Origin: CAYYMH01 sp964472785
GTDB lineage: Bacteria > Zhuqueibacterota > Zhuqueibacteria > Thermofontimicrobiales > Thermofontimicrobiaceae
DNA length: 39,550 nucleotides
Assembly: GCA_964472785.1 (NCBI GenBank)
Contig: CAYYMH010000038.1
Span: 1 to 39,550 of the forward strand
Direction: 5' to 3'
Shown here: positions 16,281-23,913 of the stretch, piece by piece
Position numbering within the stretch: position 1 is the stretch's first letter
Layout: every line of letters starts with the position of its first letter
The notes under the pieces: model-generated
Told to the model about the DNA's origin: nothing
Seen by the model: the letters and a program-made list of their open reading frames with translations, nothing else
The model's database searches: none
Made by a program: the position numbers and the translations under genes

Positions 16281-16799
16281 CTATTTTTCCGGTTCGTAAT
16301 TCGCCACAATATCGACCAGATCCTGTTCGATGGTCTCCATGGGCGTCTCGATAATTCGACCAATTTCCTGATCATTATGAATAACGACAAATGTCGGAAC
16401 ATATTCAATTTCATATTTTTCAGCTATGCCGGAAGAATCCCGTTTCGACCGGTCCACCGCTAATAATTGGAACTGAAAATTTTCGTTATCAACCTCGTCC
16501 ATGACTTTGAGAAACCGGGGAACTTCTCTGCGGCTATCAGGACACCAGGTACCCAAAATCGTGAGGATGTTTAGCCGGAAAGCGACGTTTTTTAATTGTT
16601 GAACTGCCATTGAATCCGGTTGGTAATTTTCTTTTTCCTCATTCAGGGATGGAATGCTGTCAAATAATTCCGCCTCATCGATCCATCCGGTTAATGTGGG
16701 GATCGTTGCCGGAACTTCAGTTTTTTCTTTGTTTTTGCAAAACATAAAAGCAGAAATAAATCCAAAAAGCAAAATGAATAAACATATTTCTCTTCTCAT
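16281..16799 (-). CDS. Membrane-anchored thioredoxin-like protein with CxxS active site
   Basis: About 172 aa from the ATG at 16799, chosen because AAAGGTGG sits 5 nt upstream; an in-frame GTG at 16808 is overlapped by that site. A hydrophobic N-terminus (CLFILLFGFISAFMFC) is followed by CKNKEK. The FMFC is not a canonical lipobox, so lipoprotein or membrane anchor is left open. The thioredoxin fold has GTWCPDSRREVP (W85, C86, S89): the second cysteine is replaced by serine. The cis-proline is present (YEIEYVPTFVV). CxxS proteins cannot do the normal dithiol cycle and more often act as monothiol or isomerase-like partners. It lies between the RodZ-like gene and mpl. Confidence 0.85.
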   Translation of the reverse strand: MRREICLFILLFGFISAFMFCKNKEKTEVPATIPTLTGWIDEAELFDSIPSLNEEKENYQPDSMAVQQLKNVAFRLNILTILGTWCPDSRREVPRFLKVMDEVDNENFQFQLLAVDRSKRDSSGIAEKYEIEYVPTFVVIHNDQEIGRIIETPMETIEQDLVDIVANYEPEK

Positions 16800-16835
16800 A
16801 CAGGCCACCTTTTGTTACTTTTTTATTCGGCATTG

Positions 16836-17192
16836 TTAGTAAAACAACAAAGAAGCGAATAGTGATTTCAATTTAGAAAATAGAAGGTTCTCCGCTTTTT
16901 TCTTTTGAGCTTTCGTCTCCTTTACTTCATCGTTTGAATTATTATTTTCTGACACAATCTGGTTGTACTCGAATAAATATTGCCGGTCATTTTCACCAAT
17001 GTTCCGAATAAATGTTTTCAAAAAATTTTTAACATACAGTTCCGGTAAAAATTCAAAATTTCCTTGTTCCATCTGCTTCAAAAAGTTCACGTTGATTTTG
17101 GTTTTATCCGCTATTGATTCTAAAGTAATTTTCTTTTCAACTCTCGCCTTTGCTAATTTTTTCCCCAGGTTGATTGCTTGTTCTGATTTCAC
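16836..17192 (-). CDS. RodZ-like helix-turn-helix protein without membrane segment
   Basis: A 118-aa protein starting at GTG (17192), with a near-ideal GGAGGGAGAAA upstream. Residues ~8-75 match the HTH_25/RodZ N-terminal cytoplasmic domain: LGKKLAKARVEKKITLESIA, DKTKINVNFLKQMEQGNF, LPELYVKNFLKTFIRNIG. In RodZ this domain binds MreB. Here the protein stops after a charged linker and a short hydrophobic tail (LLFSKLKSLFASLLFY), with no clear transmembrane helix and no periplasmic domain, so it is much shorter than RodZ. It could be a truncated RodZ, an MreB-linked adaptor or a DNA-binding regulator. It heads the operon leading to mpl, which hints at cell-wall control. Confidence 0.82.
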   Translation of the reverse strand: MKSEQAINLGKKLAKARVEKKITLESIADKTKINVNFLKQMEQGNFEFLPELYVKNFLKTFIRNIGENDRQYLFEYNQIVSENNNSNDEVKETKAQKKKAENLLFSKLKSLFASLLFY

Positions 17193-17513
17193 TTTCTCCC
17201 TCCTTCACCCCCCCGAAGACTCATGTGTAAACTTTATTAATCATGCGATCTTAAGTTTTGATGCAATTCATTGATTTTGAGTTTTAATGGTTAATGTTAT
17301 CACACTCTATTATTGAACGCATTTTCTTTACCAAAAAGACGCCAAGACTCAAAGTTACACAAAGAAATATATCTCTAAAATATTCTAACAGTCTTTTCTG
17401 CTTTTATTTGTGTTTTCGAGGCTTCGTGGCTTAACAGTAACTAAATCTTTATTTTAAGAGCCTGATAGATCATGATTTAAATCATTGTTTTCTGAAGTGA
17501 AGGCCTAATCATG
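17193..17513. other. Gene-free stretch with a degenerate palindromic repeat
   Basis: This 321-bp gap lies between the RodZ-like gene and maf, both on the minus strand. Positions 17330-17365 (AAGACGCCAAGACTCAAAG...) and 17396-17432 (...TTTTCGAGGCTTCGTGGCTTA) form an imperfect inverted repeat. It is of the 'ACGCCAAGAC.../...CTTCGTGGC' type scattered in many bacterial intergenic regions. No ORF or clear promoter was seen. Confidence 0.5.
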
Positions 17514-18119
17514 TTAATTTTTTTCCGGTTTCTCCGCCATAATTTCTAATAACATCATGTACAATTTATTAATCGGCAATCCCATAACATTGTAATAGCA
17601 ACCACTAATACGATCCACAAAAACAGCAGCGTCATCCTGAATGCCGTATGAACCGGCTTTATCATAAGGTTTGTTCAAACGAATATATTTTTCTATTTCC
17701 CACGAGCGGATTTTTCTGAATTTCACTTCGGTTACAGCAAAATCAGATCGAACAACAATCCCGGGCTTTTTGATGACGGTGATTCCCGAATAGACCTGAT
17801 GGAGCTTATTACTCAACTGTCGGAGCATTGCTGAGCTTTGCTCATGATGATCTGGCTTGCCCAAAACCATTCCGTCAAGCACAACTACCGAATCGGCACC
17901 AATAACGACCGCGTTTTCATAATTTTGCGCTACCTTGTCCGCTTTTCGATACGATAGATCGACGACTAACTCCGCCGGATTGTTATTATTTTCAGTTTTT
18001 TCTTCAATATCACTGACCTGAACTTCAAAATGTGTAATGACTTTTTTTAATAATTCGACACGCCTTGGTGATTTTGATGCGAGTATAATTGATTTATTTT
18101 TTGTATCAATCAGTGGCAT
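17514..18119 (-). CDS. maf: Maf-family nucleoside triphosphate pyrophosphatase
   Basis: A 201-aa protein covering the whole Maf family. The N-terminal signature IILASKSPRRVELLKK is present, with the catalytic aspartate in VIGADSVVVLDGMVLGKP and the C-terminal KAGSYGIQDDAAVFVDRISG followed by YYNVMGLPI. The KAGSYGIQ pattern is that of the dTTP/UTP-hydrolysing YhdE/Maf branch, which removes non-canonical nucleotides and is linked to septum inhibition in Bacillus. No clear ribosome binding site precedes the ATG. A candidate promoter lies at 18235-18263, about 110 bp upstream. It is not tightly linked to either neighbour. Confidence 0.92.
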   Translation of the reverse strand: MPLIDTKNKSIILASKSPRRVELLKKVITHFEVQVSDIEEKTENNNNPAELVVDLSYRKADKVAQNYENAVVIGADSVVVLDGMVLGKPDHHEQSSAMLRQLSNKLHQVYSGITVIKKPGIVVRSDFAVTEVKFRKIRSWEIEKYIRLNKPYDKAGSYGIQDDAAVFVDRISGCYYNVMGLPINKLYMMLLEIMAEKPEKN

Positions 18120-18234
18120 AAATTATGGTTTCAGGTTTTATGATGGCTCCGGTCGATACTTCGTTGTTAAAAAATAACAGCTAAACTACACGCTAATGAA
18201 TCGTTTGATCTTTTTAAGCTAACAGGTGTTATAT

Positions 18235-18263
18235 TATATAAATATTATTTATTAAAAAATCAA
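18235..18263 (-). promoter_or_regulatory. Candidate promoter for maf
   Basis: TTGATT (18263-18258), 17-bp AT-only spacer and TATATA (18240-18235) on the minus strand. The surrounding AT richness lowers confidence. Confidence 0.35.
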
Positions 18264-18347
18264 GTGAAAATTCATCCCATAATCACCGAAAAAAGTTTTG
18301 TATTATGTTAAATTGGACTTTGATTGAATCGCTAATCGTTTCATGAT

Positions 18348-19028
18348 TTAATCATTTTTAAAGTAGTATCTCAACGAAACCCCAACCGACAGGTAATAAT
18401 CCTTTCGGGAAAACACTTTGTCCGGCGTCTCTTCAACATTAGGGGATGTTAGACTTCTTCCTTTTGTATTTAATAATAGAAAATTAGTGATTAGACCGAC
18501 TAATACATTTTCCCCGAAAGCATCGGTATATACTCCACCCTCTACTAATGCTCCATGACCATGTCTTTTTCTGGAAGGTATTAATTCAGGATACGAACCT
18601 GATAAACTCGTTATGAACCAGTAGTAAGCCACACCACTTCTTATATAAGCTTCTAGTTGTTCTTGAATTTGATAACGATAACGAGTGGTCAAAAGAATTC
18701 CATAAACATTAACTTTTTCTTGTTCCAATCTATAACTATTATCGTGGTAATCAAAATAAGAAATCCATTCAGGATCTTGCGGAGAAGAATTACCAAAATC
18801 AAACGATAGGTGAACCGGTTCCCAGTTCCGTGTCAGTTGATAACCAACACCCCCGCGCAGAGAAAAACCAGAACTAACATCATTACGCGTCGCACTCAAT
18901 GGAATCCGCAAACCAAACATAAACTCAGTGGAAAACCGCTCCGGATTGACAAATGTGGTTGAATCACCCATCACCACCGAATTTGTGAGAATAAAAATAA
19001 CAAACAATAAATATATCGAATTTTTCAT
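18348..19028 (-). CDS. Predicted outer-membrane beta-barrel protein
   Basis: About 226 aa from the ATG at 19028, which has GGGAG with 5-nt spacing; an in-frame TTG lies four codons upstream. A signal peptide (MKNSIYLLFVIFILTNSVVM) is followed by alternating hydrophobic and polar strands rich in Y, G and S (GFSLRGGVGYQLTRNWEPVH, LLTTRYRYQIQEQLEAYIRS, DYYLSVGVSLRYYF). This is the pattern of small 8-stranded OmpA/OmpW-like barrels. The terminal KND is not the usual aromatic end, though YYF lies just before it. No ligand or partner can be assigned. It stands alone between nrdJ and maf. Confidence 0.72.
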   Translation of the reverse strand: MKNSIYLLFVIFILTNSVVMGDSTTFVNPERFSTEFMFGLRIPLSATRNDVSSGFSLRGGVGYQLTRNWEPVHLSFDFGNSSPQDPEWISYFDYHDNSYRLEQEKVNVYGILLTTRYRYQIQEQLEAYIRSGVAYYWFITSLSGSYPELIPSRKRHGHGALVEGGVYTDAFGENVLVGLITNFLLLNTKGRSLTSPNVEETPDKVFSRKDYYLSVGVSLRYYFKND

Positions 19029-19204
19029 TTTTACTCCCAATAGTCATGGAATAAATATCTTCGAATTATTATAATATAGTATTAACTTTAAAGAATAGCA
19101 AGGAAAAAATAATTGTCGCTTCTGCCCTTGAGTTTTTGAAAAAGCATTCCTTGTTTATAAATTTCGCGTCACTATGTTTATTGTTTGGTAATTAAACTGC
19201 TCCA

Positions 19205-19242
19205 AAAAAGAAAAAACCAGACCCACAAAATCGTGAATCTGG
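19205..19242 (-). terminator. Rho-independent terminator of nrdJ
   Basis: On the minus strand CCAGATTCAC (19242-19233) pairs with GTGGGTCTGG (19226-19217), ten pairs including two G-U, followed by TTTTTTC. It begins 30 bp after the nrdJ stop codon. Confidence 0.85.
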
Positions 19243-19272
19243 CTCAGTCTGAAAACCAGCTTTTTATCTAAT

Positions 19273-21645
19273 TTAACCACATTCGGAATACCCGCAAGAA
19301 CGGCACACTGAACATCCGCTTTCGTATTCGATCTGTCCGCCACATTCGGGACAAGCGCCAGCGCCTTCATGGATGTTTAATTCCTGTTCCTTCATATTGA
19401 TATATTTGCTAATTGCTTTTGCCAGTGCATCAGCACAGGAATTGACTCGATCCGAACCAAAGCCAGCCGGTTTATGACAGTTAATACCAATCAGCTCTTT
19501 TATCACTTCCTCTGCTTTGACACCACTGCGCCATGCAAGTGAAATCAGACGACCGATCGCTTCAGACTGACTGGCCGCACACACCCCGGCTTTGCCAATG
19601 GTACTGAATAATTCAAAGGGTCCGTTTTCATCTTCATTGATAGTCACGTACATCGATCCGCAGCCCGTTTTCACCCGAATTGTTTCACCGTTCAAAATAG
19701 TCGGTCGTTTGCGTTTATACGGTTTTAGTTGATCCGCACTTCCCAATTCCTTTTTCGTTTCTTTGCCCTTATTTAAAACCTGAATCTCCCGGCTCCCGTC
19801 ACGATAGATGGTCACGCCTTTGCAGTTCAAGTCGTAAGCCATTTCATACACGCTGCGGACATCATCAACTGTGGCTTCGCGGGAAAAATTTACCGTTTTG
19901 GAAACCGCATTGTCCGTATGTTTCTGGAATGCCGCCTGCATGCGAATATGCCACTCGGGGGTGATATCATGGGATGTTACAAAGAGCTTTTTTATTTGAT
20001 CCGGAATATCGTCAAAATCCTGAATGCTCCCTTTTTTGGCGACACGTTCCATCAGCTCTTCGCTGTAAAAACCGTCAGCTCTGGCTGTTTGTTCAAAAAG
20101 CGGATTCACTTCCAACAACTTGTCATTATCCATCACATGCCGCCAAAAACTCAACGCAAAATGCGGCTCAATACCGGAAGAGCAGCCAGCAATAATGCTG
20201 ATCGTTCCCGTCGGTGCAATGGTCGTACGCGTGGCATTTCTGAATTGTGAATTTTTTTCAGCGTAAATACTTTTTTCAAAATTGGGAAAAACACCTCTTT
20301 TTTCTGCCAATTCCTCTGACATTTTATCCGCCTCTTCTGAAATGAATTTCATTAATCCCTGTGCGGTTTGGATTGCCTCTTCGGAATTGTACGGGATACC
20401 CAACTGAATTAACATGTCAGCAAAACCCATAATTCCCAGTCCAATTTTTCGATTCCCTGTTGTCATTTGCTCAATTTGTGGTAAAGGGAATTTGTTTTTA
20501 TCAATCACATTATCTAAAAAATGGATCGCTGTGCGAATCGTCTTTCTCAATTTCGGAAAATCAATTTCACCATGTGAAACCATTTTCGAAAGATTAATCG
20601 AACCCAGGTTACAACTTTCATAGGGTAAAAGTGGCTGCTCGCCACAAGGATTTGTGCTTTCAATTTGGCCCAGCTCCGGTGTCGGATTATCCGCATTCAT
20701 TCGATCCAGAAAAACGATACCGGGATCGCCATTTTTCCATGCCAAATTGATTATTTGATCAAACACTTCACGTGCTTTCAAGCGACCGGCAGGCAACTGA
20801 TTTCGTGGGTTGATGAGATCGTATTCCTCATTATCTCGCAACGCCTGCATAAATTCTTCAGAAACGCCAACAGAAATATTAAAGTTGTTCAGCTTTTCGT
20901 TATCTTCTTTGCACGTAATAAATTCCATGATGTCAGGATGATCTACCCGCAGTATCGCCATGTTGGCACCGCGTCGCGTTCCGCCTTGTTTAATGGCTTC
21001 AGTCGCGGAATCAAAAACGTTCATAAAAGAAATCGGTCCGCTGGAAACGCCTTTTGTTGACTGCACAAGATCAGTTTTTGGGCGAATTTTGGAGAAAGCA
21101 AAGCCTGTTCCTCCGCCGCTTTTATGAATAAGCGCTGTGTTTTTAATCGTCTCGAAAATACTTTCCATTGAATCTTCAATCGGTAAAACAAAACATGCAG
21201 ACAACTGTCCCAGCTTACGACCTGCATTCATCATTGTCGGTGAATTCGGAATAAATTCCAAACTTGCCATCACATCATAAAACGCGTCTTCGACTTTTTC
21301 AATATCTGCATTTTGATCATAATTTCTATCAGCAGAAGCGATAAATTTGGCAATGCGCTGAAACATTTTTTCCGGTGTCTCGATTATCTTACCGGCTTCA
21401 TCTTTAAACAAATACCTTCTTTCCAAAACTGTAAGCGCATTTTGGCTCAGTTGTACTTTTGTTTTGAATCGGTTTTCATTATCATCTTTATCTTGGGTTT
21501 CCATTTCGTCTGATGCGGCGGTTTCGGATTTTTTCTTATCTTCTGATGGTTGTGTCTTCTCTTTAGCTGTGGAAATATCGTTTGGTACTGAAAAATTACT
21601 AAATAAATTCATGGTTCTCGAATCTTTGTTAGCAGTGGCAGACAT
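19273..21645 (-). CDS. nrdJ: Adenosylcobalamin-dependent (class II) ribonucleotide reductase
   Basis: A 790-aa protein. It reduces ribonucleotides to deoxyribonucleotides using a B12-generated thiyl radical, so no NrdB is needed. The conserved sequence comes in order: FIPNSPTMMNAGR, LSACFVLP (redox cysteine), KSGGGTGFAFSKIRP, NPCGEQPLLPYESCNLGS (catalytic cysteine and glutamate), TRTTIAPTGTISII. It ends in the cysteine-rich tail CPECGG-CSVCRSCGYSECG typical of bacterial class II enzymes (zinc ribbon plus redox cysteines). A charged N-terminal ~75 residues (KKSETAASDEMETQDKDDN) looks unstructured; no ATP cone is obvious. The start has AGGAAGAGGGG upstream. Its promoter is near consensus with a palindrome in the spacer. 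No cobalamin riboswitch was recognised upstream. Confidence 0.95.
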   Translation of the reverse strand: MSATANKDSRTMNLFSNFSVPNDISTAKEKTQPSEDKKKSETAASDEMETQDKDDNENRFKTKVQLSQNALTVLERRYLFKDEAGKIIETPEKMFQRIAKFIASADRNYDQNADIEKVEDAFYDVMASLEFIPNSPTMMNAGRKLGQLSACFVLPIEDSMESIFETIKNTALIHKSGGGTGFAFSKIRPKTDLVQSTKGVSSGPISFMNVFDSATEAIKQGGTRRGANMAILRVDHPDIMEFITCKEDNEKLNNFNISVGVSEEFMQALRDNEEYDLINPRNQLPAGRLKAREVFDQIINLAWKNGDPGIVFLDRMNADNPTPELGQIESTNPCGEQPLLPYESCNLGSINLSKMVSHGEIDFPKLRKTIRTAIHFLDNVIDKNKFPLPQIEQMTTGNRKIGLGIMGFADMLIQLGIPYNSEEAIQTAQGLMKFISEEADKMSEELAEKRGVFPNFEKSIYAEKNSQFRNATRTTIAPTGTISIIAGCSSGIEPHFALSFWRHVMDNDKLLEVNPLFEQTARADGFYSEELMERVAKKGSIQDFDDIPDQIKKLFVTSHDITPEWHIRMQAAFQKHTDNAVSKTVNFSREATVDDVRSVYEMAYDLNCKGVTIYRDGSREIQVLNKGKETKKELGSADQLKPYKRKRPTILNGETIRVKTGCGSMYVTINEDENGPFELFSTIGKAGVCAASQSEAIGRLISLAWRSGVKAEEVIKELIGINCHKPAGFGSDRVNSCADALAKAISKYINMKEQELNIHEGAGACPECGGQIEYESGCSVCRSCGYSECG

Positions 21646-21722
21646 GCTTTACCCCTCTTCCTTGCTATTTATTAAAGCTTTTGACGATTTAGGCATCTTT
21701 TGTTTGCTGATATGCGAAATAT

Positions 21723-21751
21723 AATATACAATTCTAAATTGTAATTGTCAA
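21723..21751 (-). promoter_or_regulatory. Near-consensus nrdJ promoter with embedded palindrome
   Basis: TTGACA (21751-21746), 17-bp spacer and TATATT (21728-21723) on the minus strand, about 78 bp from the nrdJ ATG. The spacer contains a perfect inverted repeat TACAATT-CTA-AATTGTA (21727-21743), which overlaps the edge of the -10. A repressor bound there would block polymerase. Confidence 0.8.
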
Positions 21752-21880
21752 GAGAAAAATAAAAAAAATATCTATATTTAGTGTCTCATATAATAAATGA
21801 TACAATATATGGTATATAAAGCGCTCTGTGCCTAAACCAATAAAATACTGATGTTTTTAAGCTTGAATCCGAAAAATTTC

Positions 21881-21909
21881 TTGACTTGTTATTAAATAAT
21901 ATTTATATT
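21881..21909 (+). promoter_or_regulatory. Promoter of the riboflavin operon
   Basis: TTGACT (21881-21886), 17-bp spacer and TATATT (21904-21909) on the plus strand. Transcription would start near 21916, leaving a leader of about 170 nt before ribD. The leader lacks the conserved RFN core sequences. Confidence 0.7.
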
Positions 21910-22086
21910 CTTTTTTGTAAAATAAACATTCTCCGCATTTTTGTCTCTGTTTAAATTACTTTTTATAGACCAAAAACGTTAAAACACGACTTTGGTGTGG
22001 TCACTTAAGATTATGTTATTCAAAGCTTTATTAACTTCGTCTTTAACTCTGTTAATGCTATTGGTAGTGAGGAGAACAGAAATATT

Positions 22087-23202
22087 TTGTCATCAGCGTC
22101 AGATACATTTTATATTAACAAAACACTTGAATTGGCAAAAAAGGGAATCGGAAATGTTAATCCGAACCCTTTAGTCGGCGCCATTGTCGTAAAAAATAAC
22201 AGCATAATCGGCACAGGCTATCACGAGTGTTTTGGAAAAGAACACGCCGAAATCAATGCACTGAATGCCACCGGCGAAAAAGCTCGCGGCGCAACACTTT
22301 ATGTCAATCTTGAGCCCTGCTGCCACTACGGAAAGACACCTCCCTGCACTGACGCGATTATCAAAGCCGGCATCAAGCGTGTCGTAATCGGCATGGTTGA
22401 CCCAAATCCTTTGGTTAATCAGCAGGGCATTAAAGCACTACAGGAGCGCGGCATTGATGTAACTTTCAACGTCGAAAAAGAAAAATGCGAGGCGCTTAAT
22501 CGCGTGTTCATCAAATATATCAAAACGAAATTACCCTTTGTCACGCTAAAAATTGCCCAGTCCATTGACGGACGAATTGCCACGGAAACTGGTCATTCTC
22601 AATGGATCACTTCCGAGCTTGCCCGAAAAGAAGCGCATCGTCTCCGCGCTGAAAACGATGCGGTAATCGTCGGTATCAAGACAGTTATCACGGATGATCC
22701 GCAATTGACTGTTCGATTGGTCAAAGGCAACAATCCGGTACGTATTGTATTAGACAGTTACCTAAAAATTCCTTTATCGAGTCGAATTCTTAACGATAGC
22801 TTTGTTCATCAGACAATTATTGCAACCACCTCAAATGACGAAAATAAAACAGACATCATTCGACAACGCGGCGCACATGTGTGGCAGTTAGAAAAAAATG
22901 AAAACGGCAAGGTGTCTATCGCTGCTTTAATTTCTAAAATAGGACACGCGCGGTTGAGTGCGGTGATGGTCGAAGGCGGTTCGCAGATCAACACATCTTT
23001 TCTGAAAGCTAAAATGCTGGACCGGATTGTGTTTGCTATCGCTCCGAAAATTCTTGGTTCGGGTATTAACGCCATCGGTGATTTGGGTGTAAGATCAGTT
23101 GATGAAAGCCATACGCTTAATAACATTGAAATCAAACAGTTGGGGACAGACTTTTTGATTTATGGTGATGTGAAATATCATAAAGTTAATTCAAATATTT
23201 AA
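22087..23202 (+). CDS. ribD: Bifunctional riboflavin deaminase/reductase
   Basis: A 371-aa protein catalysing the second and third steps of riboflavin synthesis: deamination of the pyrimidine, then NADPH reduction of the ribosyl chain. The N-terminal deaminase has zinc ligands in HAE (53-55) and PCCHYGKTPPC (C78, C87). The C-terminal reductase (from ~150) has LKIAQSIDGRIAT, GIKTVITDDPQLTVR and VMVEGGSQINTSFL. The start is a TTG at 22087 with GAGGAG about 14 nt upstream. This is a weak choice, but there is no alternative before the conserved domain. It is first in the rib operon, and 24 bp separate it from ribE. Confidence 0.94.
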   Translation: MSSASDTFYINKTLELAKKGIGNVNPNPLVGAIVVKNNSIIGTGYHECFGKEHAEINALNATGEKARGATLYVNLEPCCHYGKTPPCTDAIIKAGIKRVVIGMVDPNPLVNQQGIKALQERGIDVTFNVEKEKCEALNRVFIKYIKTKLPFVTLKIAQSIDGRIATETGHSQWITSELARKEAHRLRAENDAVIVGIKTVITDDPQLTVRLVKGNNPVRIVLDSYLKIPLSSRILNDSFVHQTIIATTSNDENKTDIIRQRGAHVWQLEKNENGKVSIAALISKIGHARLSAVMVEGGSQINTSFLKAKMLDRIVFAIAPKILGSGINAIGDLGVRSVDESHTLNNIEIKQLGTDFLIYGDVKYHKVNSNI

Positions 23203-23226
23203 ACAATCATTAAAACAATAAAAGCT

Positions 23227-23865
23227 ATGTTTACCGGAATTATCGAAGAAATCGGTTACATTAATAAAATCGTCCCCCAAGGAGCAGGGAAACGCTTTGA
23301 AATATCGGCACAAAAAATTCTTTCAGATCTCAAAGTTGATCAAAGCGTGTCGGTCAATGGTGTGTGTTTAACTGTTGTAAAGACTGGTCAGGATTCATTT
23401 CACGCTGATGCTGTCGCTGAAACGCTGAAAAAAAGCACTCTCAACTCATTGAAAGTGAAAAGCGCGGTGAACCTGGAGCGTGCACTTCAACTCAAAGACC
23501 GGCTTGGAGGGCATCTCGTACAGGGACATGTGGACGGCGTCGGACAGATTAAGAGATTTCTCAAAGAACCGGGTCAGACAACATTAACCGTTCGAATACC
23601 CGATCCACTGGAAAAATATTGTATTAACAAAGGGTCTGTCGCCATTGATGGTGTTAGTTTGACAATTGCCCAAAAAAATGGATCAGAACTAACTGTCGCA
23701 ATGATTCCCCATACACTATCACAAACCATTTTTCAATTCAGCCAACTAAATGATCGGGTTAATATCGAGGTGGATTTTCTGGCAAAGTATCTTGAACAGT
23801 TTCTGTATCAGAAAAACAGTGAAACAAAAATTACACCCACATGGTTAAAACAGCATGGATTTTAA
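23227..23865 (+). CDS. ribE: Riboflavin synthase alpha chain
   Basis: A 212-aa protein that converts two 6,7-dimethyl-8-ribityllumazine molecules to riboflavin. It has the classic two-fold internal repeat: the first barrel opens with MFTGIIEEIGYI and has VNGVCLTV; the second has GHLVQGHVDGVGQI and IDGVSLTIAQ. The length is typical. No strong ribosome binding site is visible, and translation may be coupled to ribD, 24 bp upstream. The last ~10 residues (TPTWLKQHGF) match the common family end. Confidence 0.95.
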   Translation: MFTGIIEEIGYINKIVPQGAGKRFEISAQKILSDLKVDQSVSVNGVCLTVVKTGQDSFHADAVAETLKKSTLNSLKVKSAVNLERALQLKDRLGGHLVQGHVDGVGQIKRFLKEPGQTTLTVRIPDPLEKYCINKGSVAIDGVSLTIAQKNGSELTVAMIPHTLSQTIFQFSQLNDRVNIEVDFLAKYLEQFLYQKNSETKITPTWLKQHGF

Positions 23866-23913
23866 AACATTGAATATTTTATGGATTAAATGATTAAGCG
23901 ATAGAGATAAATT

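Larger units (their letters stand above)
21646..22086. other. Divergent nrdJ / ribD control region
   Basis: This 441-bp AT-rich gap separates the minus-strand nrdJ from the plus-strand rib operon. It holds both divergent promoters and the palindrome described separately. I searched it by eye for an FMN (RFN) riboswitch and for a cobalamin riboswitch and recognised neither. Confidence 0.6.

Noticed and set aside
20665..21060. 131-codon plus-strand frame opposite nrdJ
   Set aside because: It is antisense to conserved catalytic regions of nrdJ, with no start signal.
21646..21722. Cobalamin riboswitch before nrdJ
   Set aside because: The leader from the mapped promoter is only about 70 nt, too short, and the B12-box is absent.
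21910..22086. FMN riboswitch before ribD
   Set aside because: The conserved RFN core segments and five-stem layout could not be found by eye in the leader.
21992..22174. 60-codon plus-strand frame in the ribD leader with a hydrophobic start
   Set aside because: It begins at a GTG without a ribosome binding site and overlaps ribD in another frame. The hydrophobic part is short and AT-driven.
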